64,000 nt of DNA from positions 1-64,000 of the forward strand of contig SIAR01000008.1 of NCBI GenBank assembly GCA_009691705.1. Reading direction: 5' to 3'. The notes beneath the pieces are model-generated. The model had not been told where the DNA came from and searched no databases. It saw nothing but the letters and a program-made list of their open reading frames with translations. This DNA comes from Phycisphaerales bacterium (lineage in GTDB: Bacteria > Planctomycetota > Phycisphaerae > Phycisphaerales > SM1A02). Both the position numbers and the translations under genes were made by a program. This document shows positions 44,184-53,081 of the stretch, one piece after another. Numbering within the stretch: the stretch's first letter is position 1; each line of letters starts with the position of its first letter.

Positions 44184-46616
44184 ATGCACATTCTTTTCCT
44201 GACAGACAATTTTCCGCCTGAGGTCAACGCACCCGCCTCGCGCACATTTGAACACTGTCGTGAATGGGTGAAGCAAGGGCAACGGGTCACGGTCATCACG
44301 GGCGTCCCGAATTTTCCAACAGGAAAGGTCTTCGCTGGCTACACCAACAAGCTCTGGCAGACCGAAGAGATGGATGGCATCCGCGTCATCCGCGTGTGGA
44401 CATACATCACAGCGAACGAAGGGTTTCGGCGGCGGGTGCTTGATTACATCAGTTTCATGGTGAGCGCGGTTATCGCCGCGTTCTTTGTGGGGCGCGTCGA
44501 TGTTGTCGTTGGAACCTCGCCGCAGTTCTTTACGGTGCTCGGCGCATGGATCGTGAGTGTGTACAAGCGCCGTCCGTTCGTCTTTGAACTGCGCGATCTC
44601 TGGCCAGAGTCAATTCGAGTCGTCGGTGCGATGAAAGACTCGTTCGCCCTTCGAATGCTCGAACGGCTTGAGCTCTTTCTCTATCGACGGGCACACCGAA
44701 TTGTCTCGGTGACACACGCATTCAAGGCCAACCTCATCGCGCGCGGCATCAAAGGCGCGAAGATTCACGTCGTCACTAACGGGGTCGACGTCACGCGGTT
44801 TGTTCCACAGGCGCGCGACGAGTCGCTCGTCAAGAAGCTCGGACTCGAAGGGCGCTTTGTTGCGGGGTACATCGGAACACACGGACTTGCGCATGCGCTC
44901 GAATCGGTCCTCGACGCAGCGCACTTGGCGCAGTCACAGGGCGATGAGTCGATTACATTTGTGCTGTTAGGCGACGGCGCGCGCAAAGATATTCTTAAGG
45001 GCAAGGCAGAAAAAATGGGATTGCGCAACGTGCGCTTCGTCGACTCCGTGGGTAAGGACGAGGTTCCCAAGTACTGGGCGCTGCTTGATGTAGCGATCAT
45101 TCACTTGCGGCGCACACCACTTTTCGAGACAGTCATTCCATCAAAACTCTTTGAGTGCATGGGCATGGGTATCCCGGTGTTGCATGGTGTCGCTGGAGAG
45201 TCTGCAGAAATCGTCGTGCGCGAAGGGGTAGGAATTCCATTCACTCCAGAAGATCCTGCAGAACTTCTCGCTGCACTGCGCCGTCTCAAACACGACGCTG
45301 ATCTCTACGCGCGTTACCACACAAACTGCCTGCGAGCTGCGCGAAACTATGACCGCACGACACTCGCGCTCAACATGCTCGATGTTCTGCGCGGACTTCG
45401 AATTTTGCTTCTCAATCAAGCGTTCTGGCCCGATGTTGTGGCGACCGCTCAACACGCCGACGATCTCGCGCGATTCATGGTCGCGCACGGTGACGATGTC
45501 ACGGTCGTTGCGAGCCGCGCGATCTACGGCGAACGAGGCGCAGCGCTGTCAAAGCGCACCACCCGGGAAGGCATCGAGATCTACCGAGTCGGTCTGCAGT
45601 TCTTCGGCAAAGGTGGGATCGCCTCGCGCAGCTTCGATTTCACACTCTTCTACCTTGCCGCTGCGTGGCGATGTGTGATTCTGCCGCGCCATGATGTGGT
45701 TATCTGTTTCACAACGCCGCCGTTCATCGCTCTGGTGGGAGTGGTTCTGAAGTGGGTCAAGGGAACACGAGTCGTCTACTGGACGATGGATCTCTATCCC
45801 GATGTCGCCGGAGCCGCCGGCTTGATGAAGCGGGGCAGCGTGGGTTGGCGCATACTGCAGTGGATTGACCGAATCTGCTTGCGCAATAGCGACCGCGTTG
45901 TCGCGCTTGGGCGGTGCATGAAAGAAGTCGTCGTACGCAAGGGGGCGATCGAGAGCAGCGTGCGCACGATCTGTGTTTGGAGCGGTGCTGAAACGATTGC
46001 CGGACGTCCGCGCGATCACAATCCGCTTCGCAAACAGTGGAGTATCGGCGATCGATTTACCATTTTGTACGTCGGCAACTTTGGACTCGGCCACGACATG
46101 GAAGCGATCGCTGGCGCTGTCGAACTGCTCAAAGACAATGATGACATCCGCTGGCTTTTTGTAGGAGAGGGAAAGACCAAGTCGATTCTCGAAGCGCGCA
46201 TCCATGCCTGCGGCGCCAAAAATGTCATCGTGCGGGGATATCAGACTCGCGAACAACTCGCCGATGTACTTGATGTCGGCGACGCACATCTGGTCACACT
46301 GCTCCCTGGGTGGGATGGATTGATCCTGCCCAGCAAGTTTTTCAGCGTGCTTGCGGCATGCAAGCCCGTGCTCTGGATTGGGCCGGCTGGAAGTGAGTGT
46401 GTGACGATCCTTCGCGAAAACAAGTGTGGATTCGAGATTGCTGCAGGCGATTCGGTCGCCCTCACCGAGCGCATCCGCTACTTGATCGCCAATGAAGAGC
46501 AGGCGCACGAAATGGGTCGGCGCGGGCGCGCTGCTTATGACGCGAAGTACTCAATGCAACGGGCCTGTGAACAGTGGCGCGAAGTCTTGCACGAGGTCGC
46601 CAAAGCTCGGCGCTAA
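44184..46616 (+). CDS. Fused double GT4 glycosyltransferase
   Basis: 810 aa made of two complete GT-B transferases. The first (residues about 1-400) is WbuB-like: LFLTDNFPPEVNAPASRTFEH, FELRDLWPESI, VTNGVDV, HLRRTPLFETVIPSKLFE. The second starts near residue 407 (ILLLNQAFWPDVVATAQHADDLA) and has YWTMDLYPDVAG, LYVGNFGLGHD, LPSKFFSVLAACKPVLWIG. Both nucleotide-binding regions look intact, so it may add two sugars in sequence. WbuB transfers an aminosugar in O-antigen units; specificity here is unknown. It begins 1 bp after the heparinase-like stop and its TAA stop overlaps the convergent GT2 stop (CTAA, 46613-46616). Confidence 0.87.
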   Translation: MHILFLTDNFPPEVNAPASRTFEHCREWVKQGQRVTVITGVPNFPTGKVFAGYTNKLWQTEEMDGIRVIRVWTYITANEGFRRRVLDYISFMVSAVIAAFFVGRVDVVVGTSPQFFTVLGAWIVSVYKRRPFVFELRDLWPESIRVVGAMKDSFALRMLERLELFLYRRAHRIVSVTHAFKANLIARGIKGAKIHVVTNGVDVTRFVPQARDESLVKKLGLEGRFVAGYIGTHGLAHALESVLDAAHLAQSQGDESITFVLLGDGARKDILKGKAEKMGLRNVRFVDSVGKDEVPKYWALLDVAIIHLRRTPLFETVIPSKLFECMGMGIPVLHGVAGESAEIVVREGVGIPFTPEDPAELLAALRRLKHDADLYARYHTNCLRAARNYDRTTLALNMLDVLRGLRILLLNQAFWPDVVATAQHADDLARFMVAHGDDVTVVASRAIYGERGAALSKRTTREGIEIYRVGLQFFGKGGIASRSFDFTLFYLAAAWRCVILPRHDVVICFTTPPFIALVGVVLKWVKGTRVVYWTMDLYPDVAGAAGLMKRGSVGWRILQWIDRICLRNSDRVVALGRCMKEVVVRKGAIESSVRTICVWSGAETIAGRPRDHNPLRKQWSIGDRFTILYVGNFGLGHDMEAIAGAVELLKDNDDIRWLFVGEGKTKSILEARIHACGAKNVIVRGYQTREQLADVLDVGDAHLVTLLPGWDGLILPSKFFSVLAACKPVLWIGPAGSECVTILRENKCGFEIAAGDSVALTERIRYLIANEEQAHEMGRRGRAAYDAKYSMQRACEQWREVLHEVAKARR

Positions 46617-47452
46617 CCACTGGCGGCTTGCAGCAGTTCGCGAACCTTGAGCCGAATCTGCGAGAAGTAGATTGCCTTCATCTTGGCGAATGCGAGCCCC
46701 GCTGATCCGTCGAGAAACCCACGCTTGTAGACGAATGAGTAGAAGAAGTAGGCGGGTGCAAGCCACCACGATGTGAGATTGCGGTACTTGCGGCGCTGCT
46801 CGGCGGTGAAACGCTGCGACGATTCTGGGGTCTGCAACAACTTGAGATAGCGCCGCGCCTCCCACGTCGAATACTCATTGTGTCGCGCGATGTAGGCGTG
46901 CAGTCCCTTGTAGTCGCGGTGGTCAACCTTCGTGTGCAGTTGCCCGATCGATCCAGCGAGAACAGGATGTTCATGAACTTCCATATCGAGCGCGCTCCAG
47001 CCAACCTCGTCGATGCGCTCGTACAACCCCGCACCGACCCGAAAGATAGGCAGTTTGATCATCGCCGCGCCATGCTTGAGTTCTTGGCCCAGAAAATAGT
47101 TCGAGTACACGACGCGAAATCCAACATGGGTAGTTGTTGAGATTGCCGCAGCCAGTTCATCCACGAAGGAATCGCACAGGTATTCGTCGGCATCGAGAAA
47201 GAAGACCCACGGAGTCTTGGGGGGATGATTCATCAACAGCCAATTGCGCTTCTTTGGAAAGTTTCCATCCCACCGAAAATCGACCACTTCGCAACCGTGT
47301 GCGCGCGCGATTTCGCATGTTCTATCGGTACTGCCAGAATCAACGACCACAACCTTCACAAATCGCCCAAGCCGAGCGAGGCAGCGCGAAAGGTTTAGCT
47401 CTTCGTTCTTGACTGGAATGACCACCGTGACTGGCAATTGCGGCGCGGGCAT
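46613..47452 (-). CDS. Family 2 glycosyltransferase
   Basis: 279 aa GT-A enzyme. VTVVIPVKNEELNLSRCL, VVVDSGSTDRTCEIA and the DxD region FFLDADEYL are the GT2 hallmarks. It resembles WaaE/KdtX-type lipopolysaccharide core transferases that glycosylate a membrane-bound acceptor (DMEVHEHPVLAGSIG, then DHRDYKGLHAYIARHNEYS). The C-terminus has aromatic, membrane-touching segments (WWLAPAYFFYSFVYKRGFLDG). ATG 47452 is preferred; ATG 47488 adds 12 residues. It is the only gene on this strand within the locus apart from fcl, and is divergent from the WcaF-like gene. Confidence 0.86.
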   Translation of the reverse strand: MPAPQLPVTVVIPVKNEELNLSRCLARLGRFVKVVVVDSGSTDRTCEIARAHGCEVVDFRWDGNFPKKRNWLLMNHPPKTPWVFFLDADEYLCDSFVDELAAAISTTTHVGFRVVYSNYFLGQELKHGAAMIKLPIFRVGAGLYERIDEVGWSALDMEVHEHPVLAGSIGQLHTKVDHRDYKGLHAYIARHNEYSTWEARRYLKLLQTPESSQRFTAEQRRKYRNLTSWWLAPAYFFYSFVYKRGFLDGSAGLAFAKMKAIYFSQIRLKVRELLQAASG

Positions 47453-47541
47453 GGGGGACGCGAACAATATAAGGCAAGATGGCCGCATCCCTCGATTCTG
47501 TCGATCCACAATGCCGATGAAGTGGTGCAACCATTACTGCC

Positions 47542-48081
47542 ATGACCGAGACCATGCGAAAATCATCTCCCTATCGCACTCGCGAGAAAGTGCGTCGCAT
47601 GGCGTGGGGAGTTGTGCAATCAACTCTCTTCGGGATGAGTTTTCACAACTGGTACGGCTTTCGCAGGGTGATTCTGCGCGCGTTTGGCGCTCGGGTCGCC
47701 TCTGGGGCGCGCATCCGCCGCACCGTGCGCATCGAGATTCCGTGGAACCTCGCGATCGGCCACGACTCATCGATCGGTGATCGCGCGACGCTCTATTGCC
47801 TTGGGCCTGTGGCAATCGGCGAGCGCGTCACTGTTTCTCAGGGAGCGCACCTCTGCGCTGGCACGCACGACTATCGCGATCCTGCGATGCCTCTGCGGCG
47901 ATCAACGATTGTTATTGACGACGATGCATGGATCGCCGCCGATGCATTCGTCGGGCCGGATGTCATCGTTGGGGCTGGCGCAATCTTGGGGGCTCGCGCT
48001 GTTGCGCTGAGCAATCTCGATGCGTGGACGATTTACCTCGGCAATCCAGCAGTGGCAGTGAAACCACGCCCGCGCCACTGA
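47542..48081 (+). CDS. WcaF-like hexapeptide acetyltransferase
   Basis: 179 aa left-handed beta-helix acetyltransferase. The N-terminal helix region (WGVVQSTLFGMSFHNWYGFRRVILRAFGA split at the turn) and coils IEIPWNLAIGHDSSIGD, LCAGTHDYRDPAMPL and GPDVIVGAGAILGARAVAL match putative colanic-acid-type WcaF acetyltransferases. It probably acetylates a sugar of the exported polymer. ATG 47542 is used; ATG 47554 is an alternative. It is the last gene of the polysaccharide locus, with cysS 25 bp downstream on the same strand. Confidence 0.83.
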   Translation: MTETMRKSSPYRTREKVRRMAWGVVQSTLFGMSFHNWYGFRRVILRAFGARVASGARIRRTVRIEIPWNLAIGHDSSIGDRATLYCLGPVAIGERVTVSQGAHLCAGTHDYRDPAMPLRRSTIVIDDDAWIAADAFVGPDVIVGAGAILGARAVALSNLDAWTIYLGNPAVAVKPRPRH

Positions 48082-48106
48082 ATGCGCTCTCTATAGGATT
48101 GCTCCG

Positions 48107-49660
48107 GTGATATCACTAGTTCTGCACAACACGCTCACCCGTCAGGCGCAGACCTTCACTCCCATCGATTCAGTAGGTCGCACAGTGACCTTCTATTCGT
48201 GCGGTCCGACGGTTTACGACGATGCGCATGTCGGAAACTTTCGCTCATTTCTCAACGCAGATCTATTGCGGCGCACACTTGAACTGATCGGTTATTCGGT
48301 GCGGCACGTGATGAACATCACCGACGTTGGGCACATGACCGACGATGGTGATGCCGACGGTGGTGGCGAAGACAAGATGGCAGTTGCCGGACGGCGCATC
48401 GCGGAGGCGAAGAAGGCGGGGAAACTTCCTGATGGAGTCACCGTTGACGCGCGCGATCCACTGGCAATCGCCGACTTTTACGCCGCACGATTTCTTGAGG
48501 ATGCCCGCACGCTAGGACTCAAAGTCGCGCACGAAGCGCTGCGCGATGGGCAGTTGATGCCCCGTCCAACTCAATGCATTCCACAAATGATCGCACTCAT
48601 CGAGCGGTTGATCGCGCGCAAGCATGCATACGTTGCGGGTGATGGCGTCGTCTACTTCGACATCAAGACGTTTCCGGCATATGGTCGCCTCTCTGGCAAT
48701 TCTCTCGATGCGCTGCGCGAAGGCGCTGGCGAGCGCATCTCTGCGAGCAACCAATCGTTCAAGAAGCATCCCGCAGATTTCATGCTCTGGAAGCCCGATG
48801 CGGCGCACGTCATGAAGTGGGAGTCACCCTGGGGAGCGGGCTATCCAGGATGGCACCTCGAATGCAGCGCGATGGCGGCGGCATTTCTTGGCGAAGAGAT
48901 TGATCTGCATTCGGGCGGCGAGGACAACATCTTTCCGCACCACGAGTGCGAGATTGCCCAGAGTTGCTGCGGCTTCGATCATGCCTCATTCGCGCGGGTC
49001 TGGTTTCACACCCGCCATCTCATCGTCGAAGGCGAGAAAATGTCCAAATCAAAGGGCAATTTCTTCACCGTGCGCGATGTGCTCGCGCGTGGCATCACTC
49101 CCGCAGCGCTGCGATTTGAACTCGTGCGCATGCACTACCGCACCAACGCAAACTTCACCTGGCAAGGTCTGCGGGATGGCCAGCGCCAGATCGACCGGTG
49201 GTCACGCGCACACACGGCACTGCAAGCCCAATCGCGGGCGCACGCCGCGCAGCCATCCGCGGCAGCGGGACCCTTCGCCCGAGCTCTCGAACAGTTCACG
49301 CTTGCGATGTGCGATGACCTCAACGTTGCTCGCGCGGTCGCTGCGCTTAGCACGGCCGTCAACGAATCACCCGAAGGCGCACTCGCCGGCACATGTCCGC
49401 ATGCCGAACTTGCCGCGCTCGAAGCGATCAACAGTGTGCTTGGAGTGCTCGAGCGCAACACGGTGCAGGCACAGGCAACCGACCCGAGTGACGCGGCAAC
49501 AGGCGAATTCACCGTGCGCGTCGAGAATCTCATCGCCGAGCGCACCGCCGCGCGCGCCGCGAAAGATTGGGCCGCGAGCGATCGGGTGCGCGATGCGCTT
49601 GCCGCGCTTGGCGTGCAGATCAAAGACTCTTCCACAGGCACAACATGGACGCGAGTGTGA
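48107..49660 (+). CDS. cysS: Cysteinyl-tRNA synthetase
   Basis: Charges tRNA-Cys with cysteine. 517 aa from GTG 48107. [15 protein letters not shown] (zinc ligand Cys32, HIGH-equivalent HVGN at 41-44), [10 protein letters not shown] (second zinc site) and KMSKS at 311-315 are all present. An acidic/glycine insert follows the HIGH region ([12 protein letters not shown]), and the enzyme is longer than the E. coli form of about 460 residues. The 3' end overlaps the coaE start by 16 bp. Confidence 0.95.
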   Translation: MISLVLHNTLTRQAQTFTPIDSVGRTVTFYSCGPTVYDDAHVGNFRSFLNADLLRRTLELIGYSVRHVMNITDVGHMTDDGDADGGGEDKMAVAGRRIAEAKKAGKLPDGVTVDARDPLAIADFYAARFLEDARTLGLKVAHEALRDGQLMPRPTQCIPQMIALIERLIARKHAYVAGDGVVYFDIKTFPAYGRLSGNSLDALREGAGERISASNQSFKKHPADFMLWKPDAAHVMKWESPWGAGYPGWHLECSAMAAAFLGEEIDLHSGGEDNIFPHHECEIAQSCCGFDHASFARVWFHTRHLIVEGEKMSKSKGNFFTVRDVLARGITPAALRFELVRMHYRTNANFTWQGLRDGQRQIDRWSRAHTALQAQSRAHAAQPSAAAGPFARALEQFTLAMCDDLNVARAVAALSTAVNESPEGALAGTCPHAELAALEAINSVLGVLERNTVQAQATDPSDAATGEFTVRVENLIAERTAARAAKDWAASDRVRDALAALGVQIKDSSTGTTWTRV

Positions 49661-50328
49661 GCGCAACAGAGCCGAACCATCCACCAGTGATCGGATTGAC
49701 TGGATCGATCGGTGCGGGAAAGTCATCCGTCGCGAGAATTCTCGCTGAGTTGGGATGCATCGTGAGCGACTCTGACCAACTCGCGCGCGCCGCGTTCGAT
49801 GATCCTGAGGTTCGCGGCGAGATGGTGCGGTGGTGGGGACCCGCGATCGAGACCTCGTCGGGCGCGATCGACCGCCACGCAATCGCATCCATTGTGTTTG
49901 CTCGGCCTTCAGCCTCGCGCGAAGATCGAATCGCTGCCGAACGTGAGCGCATGCGCCTCGAGGGGCTGATTCACCCGTGGATTCACACCCGCCGCAAGGC
50001 ACATTTTGCCGCGGCGAGGCAAGCGGGGGCAAACCATCCAATAGCCTGCGTAATCGACGCGCCGTTACTGCTCGAATCGCATCTACAGGGGGAATGCGAC
50101 ACAATTCTCTTCGTCGACGCGCCATTTGCCACCCGTTTCGAGCGTCTCATGACCCACCGGGGATGGTCGCGCGACGAGCTCACACGGCGCGAATCTGCCC
50201 AAATGCCTCTTGACCAGAAGCGCAAGTTTGCAGATCATGTATTAATCAACGACGGCGATTTGCAGTCGTTGCGGGCGCAAGTCGCTCGGCTCCTCAGCCA
50301 CATCATTGAACGGACGCAGAGGGCGTGA
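49645..50328 (+). CDS. coaE: Dephospho-CoA kinase
   Basis: Last step of coenzyme A synthesis. 227 aa from ATG 49645. P-loop GLTGSIGAGKSS (Gly20-Ser28), the CoA-binding region CIVSDSDQLAR, HPWI and the lid-like VIDAPLLLES with FVDAPFATRFERL are standard. It overlaps cysS by 16 bp; earlier in-frame codons lie deeper in cysS. The following gene, rho, starts 108 bp downstream. Confidence 0.92.
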   Translation: MDASVSATEPNHPPVIGLTGSIGAGKSSVARILAELGCIVSDSDQLARAAFDDPEVRGEMVRWWGPAIETSSGAIDRHAIASIVFARPSASREDRIAAERERMRLEGLIHPWIHTRRKAHFAAARQAGANHPIACVIDAPLLLESHLQGECDTILFVDAPFATRFERLMTHRGWSRDELTRRESAQMPLDQKRKFADHVLINDGDLQSLRAQVARLLSHIIERTQRA

Positions 50329-50372
50329 CCTCTTGTCTCGGCTGAGCAACTTCCAAGAACGATCAAGAGAAA

Positions 50373-50436
50373 CCTCTCTCCGTTCATCTGGACTCTCTCG
50401 CTTCTTCAATCGCCTCACACATCGGAAACTCCACCC
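50373..50436 (+). promoter_or_regulatory. C-rich, G-poor leader upstream of rho (possible rut-like autoregulation)
   Basis: The 64 nt before the rho ATG contain 28 C and only 7 G, with long pyrimidine runs and no Shine-Dalgarno sequence. Unstructured C-rich, G-poor RNA is what Rho binds, and rho is autoregulated through its leader in some bacteria. The regulatory role is an inference; a leader that is merely unstructured for initiation would look similar. Confidence 0.3.
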
Positions 50437-51960
50437 ATGAATGACTCGCAATCGCCATCGACATCACAAGGCAACTACCAAGGTGGAGGCAAGGATCACT
50501 ACGGAAAGGGGCGTCGCCGTCGACGACGCGGTGGCAACGGCGGTGGTGGCGGCAACGGCGGCGGAGGCGGATTCCAAGCCCAAGCCGCGATTCAAATGGC
50601 GACGGGAGCGATCCCAACGGACGAGCAACTAGACGCAGAATTGGTCGAACTCGAAGCGACCCTTGGTGGCAAGAAAAAGCCATCAAAAAAGGGCGAACTC
50701 GATATCGCCGGCTTACACAAACTCACCACCGATGAACTTCTCACGGAGGCCAAGAAACTCGGCCTCGAAGACAAGGAGGGTCTGCCAAATCACCGTCTCG
50801 TCTTCGAGATTCTTCGCGCCCACGCCAATCTTGAAGGACAGATGCTTGCTGAAGGATCGCTCGACATAATGCCAGACGGATTCGGGTTTCTTCGCAGTGC
50901 CGAATACTCCTATCTCGCCTGCGAAGACGATGTCTATATCAGCGCGACGACGATTCGCAAGTTCGGTTTGCGCCGCGGACAGACCATTCGTGGCTTGATC
51001 CGCGCCCCAAAGGACCAAGAGTTGTTCTTCGTGATGCTCAAGGTCGAAGCGGTAAATGGTCGCGATCCTGCGACGGCACATGCGTTTCCGATCTTTGAGA
51101 ATCTCACGCCACTTCATCCAAACAAGCGCATCCATCTAGAGATTTTGAGCCAGCCCACCCGCATCGAACCACGCGTCATCGACATGGTGACGCCCTTCGG
51201 ATTCGGTCAGCGCGGGTTGATCGTTGCGCCTCCACGCACTGGAAAGACCGTGATTTTGCAGCAGATTGCCAACGCCATCGCGACCAACCATCCCGATGTC
51301 AACACCATCGTGCTGCTTATCGATGAGCGGCCAGAAGAAGTCACCGATTTCAAGCGCAACACGCCAACGCGCGTCGAGGTGGTCGCGAGCACATTTGACG
51401 AAGAGGCATCGCGCCATATTCAGGTCGCCGAAATGGTCATCGAAAAGGCGCGCCGCATGGTCGAATGCGGTGAGCATGTTGTGATCTTGCTCGATTCCAT
51501 CACTCGTCTCGCCCGTGGCTACAACAATGCCATGCCAAACTCAGGCAAGATTGGATCGGGTGGTGTCGATACATCGGCGCTCATCAAGCCAAAGAAGTTC
51601 TTCGGAGCAGCACGCAACATCGAAGGGGGCGGGTCGCTCACCATCATCGCAACCGCGCTTGTTGACACTGGCAGCCGCGCTGACGAAGTCATCTTTGAAG
51701 AGTTCAAGGGCACCGGAAATGCCGAATTGCATTTGGACCGCAAGCTGGTCGAGAAGCGCGTCTATCCAGCGATCAACGTTGGAGCGTCTGGAACCCGCCG
51801 CGAAGAATTGCTGCTCGATCCCAAAGAACTCGAACTCATTGTTCGGCTACGCAAGGTCGTTTCAGACATGAACGTGGTCGAGGCAATGGAACTTCTGCGA
51901 AGTCGGGTCACAAAGACCAAGTCAAACGCCGAGTTCTTGATGACAATGTCGATGGGTTGA
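50437..51960 (+). CDS. rho: Transcription termination factor Rho
   Basis: 507 aa hexameric RNA helicase/translocase. An N-terminal Arg/Gly-rich extension (RRRRGG, then GNGGGGGNGGGGG) precedes the Rho N domain (IAGLHKLTTDELLTEAKKLGL), the RNA-binding CSD (DGFGFLRSAEYSYLACEDDVYIS split over strands) and the ATPase with P-loop APPRTGKT (near residue 265) and LLIDERPEEVTDF. The C-terminal R-loop and secondary RNA site (NSGKIGSGGVD) are intact. It is longer than E. coli Rho (419 aa) because of the extension, which may bind nucleic acid. Confidence 0.96.
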   Translation: MNDSQSPSTSQGNYQGGGKDHYGKGRRRRRRGGNGGGGGNGGGGGFQAQAAIQMATGAIPTDEQLDAELVELEATLGGKKKPSKKGELDIAGLHKLTTDELLTEAKKLGLEDKEGLPNHRLVFEILRAHANLEGQMLAEGSLDIMPDGFGFLRSAEYSYLACEDDVYISATTIRKFGLRRGQTIRGLIRAPKDQELFFVMLKVEAVNGRDPATAHAFPIFENLTPLHPNKRIHLEILSQPTRIEPRVIDMVTPFGFGQRGLIVAPPRTGKTVILQQIANAIATNHPDVNTIVLLIDERPEEVTDFKRNTPTRVEVVASTFDEEASRHIQVAEMVIEKARRMVECGEHVVILLDSITRLARGYNNAMPNSGKIGSGGVDTSALIKPKKFFGAARNIEGGGSLTIIATALVDTGSRADEVIFEEFKGTGNAELHLDRKLVEKRVYPAINVGASGTRREELLLDPKELELIVRLRKVVSDMNVVEAMELLRSRVTKTKSNAEFLMTMSMG

Positions 51961-52002
51961 AGCATCGATTCGACGCTGATTGCGTATCAACTGAGTAGCC
52001 TG

Positions 52003-52926
52003 ATGAATCACACACGCTCTTGTTCACTCTCGCGCGGCATGACGTTGGTCGAGATTCTCGCAGTTGTGGGCATTATTGCGCTGCTAGTCGCGATATTGCT
52101 GCCTGCCCTGCGCGTCGCCCGCGCCAACAGTGAGTGGGCCGCGAGTCAGAACAATATGCGGCAGATTCACACCTATCTGCAGTCGTACATCACTGATAAT
52201 CGCGAGACAGTGCTGCCAAGTCAGGTCGACTACCGAACGGCGCGATTCAAGGGAAGTGTGCGGGCAGCAATTCCATCTGCTCCGCCAATTGGACCGGCAC
52301 TCGTTGGAACGTGGGCCGACATCCTCTGGACCATCAACTCTCTGGGATCGGTGCAGATGCCAGCAGCCGACGATGGCACCATCAATCCATATGACTACCG
52401 CTACGACTCTCCCGACCGCTACGTCTACGCAGAAGTCGATGGATTCAGCAAAAATGTCTTGCGTTCGACCGTCGTGATGGAACGCCCCTTCATCGGCGAT
52501 GAAACTGCGATCAGCGAAGCCACTCCATGGGGGCCCGGCGCCTCACCACTCGAGCGAGGTCAGCCTGGCTACTTCGCCGCCAACGACTTCTTCGACGCTC
52601 GGCTCGGGGTCTACTACACATCAGGGCAGATAAAGCGTCCCTCAGAATCTGTATACCTTGTGGATAGCCGCGCTGGCGAAGTCATTCTCCCAACTGCTAA
52701 TCCTTGGAAGGGCGACGATCTCACCCTGTGCGAGGTCGACTTTCGCTATCCCGGCAACACCTGCATTCTGCTTTGCCTCGACGGCCATATTCAAACTGAG
52801 TCGAAATGGGACGATATTGAAGAACTTCAGGGCCAATTTTGGACAAGTGCGACCCCTCCCGCTGATCCAATAGGCCGCGGGGTTCGCATCTCGAATTTGA
52901 ATCGGTCTGATAATCTAGGACCGTGA
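52003..52926 (+). CDS. Type IV pilin/type II secretion pseudopilin-like protein
   Basis: 307 aa. The leader MNHTRSCSLSRG is cut before M13 by a prepilin peptidase: the site G-MTLVE has Glu at mature position 5, followed by the hydrophobic helix ILAVVGIIALLVAILLPAL. This is the class III-type signature of the many planctomycete proteins of the pseudopilin/DUF1559-like group. The remainder is a globular domain with beta strands and no family I can name. It lies between rho and the tRNA-Thr-tuf operon. Assembly into a pilus or secretion system is inferred from the signal only; no pilus genes are adjacent. Confidence 0.75.
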   Translation: MNHTRSCSLSRGMTLVEILAVVGIIALLVAILLPALRVARANSEWAASQNNMRQIHTYLQSYITDNRETVLPSQVDYRTARFKGSVRAAIPSAPPIGPALVGTWADILWTINSLGSVQMPAADDGTINPYDYRYDSPDRYVYAEVDGFSKNVLRSTVVMERPFIGDETAISEATPWGPGASPLERGQPGYFAANDFFDARLGVYYTSGQIKRPSESVYLVDSRAGEVILPTANPWKGDDLTLCEVDFRYPGNTCILLCLDGHIQTESKWDDIEELQGQFWTSATPPADPIGRGVRISNLNRSDNLGP

Positions 52927-52933
52927 TTCAGCG

Positions 52934-52961
52934 CCGTGGTCGAGCGAGCTCTCGACCGCGG
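52934..52961. other. Inverted repeat (hairpin without U tract)
   Basis: Arms CCGTGGTCGAG-like (52935-52944) and CTCGACCGCGG-like (52951-52960) form about 10 bp around a 6-nt loop, with one G-U pair. It lies 8 bp after the pseudopilin stop. Without a T run it may only protect the 3' end or pause the polymerase. Confidence 0.4.
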
Positions 52962-53004
52962 GTGCTTCTGGTTCGGTCGGCACCCGCCGCGCGCGATTGG
53001 CATT

Positions 53005-53022
53005 GCATGACTTGTTTCATGC
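53005..53022. promoter_or_regulatory. Inverted repeat, possible operator
   Basis: GCATGA, 6-nt spacer, TCATGC: a perfect 6-bp dyad overlapping the putative -35 box upstream of tRNA-Thr. A repressor site is possible, but nothing else supports it. Confidence 0.25.
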
Positions 53023-53039
53023 GGGAATCTCGTTACACT
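53012..53039 (+). promoter_or_regulatory. Putative promoter of the tRNA-Thr-tuf operon
   Basis: TTGTTT (53012-53017), 16-bp spacer, TACACT (53034-53039). Matches to the sigma-70 consensus are 3/6 and 4/6. It lies about 43 bp before the tRNA. The terminator-like hairpin at 53050-53070 follows within a few bases of the expected start. Confidence 0.35.
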
Positions 53040-53049
53040 TACCCACCCG

Positions 53050-53070
53050 CCGCCCGAGAGGGCGGTTTTT
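53050..53070 (+). terminator. Rho-independent terminator or attenuator
   Basis: CCGCCC (53050-53055), GAGA loop, GGGCGG (53060-53065) and TTTTT (53066-53070). It sits only 11 bp before tRNA-Thr. It can end transcription from the pseudopilin gene, but as no promoter fits between it and the tRNA, transcripts starting upstream must pass it. Confidence 0.7.
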
Positions 53071-53081
53071 ATCTCGGGAAC

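Noticed and set aside
45549-46508. 319-aa minus-strand frame inside the double glycosyltransferase
   Set aside because: Shadow of the GC-rich sense gene; no recognisable domain.
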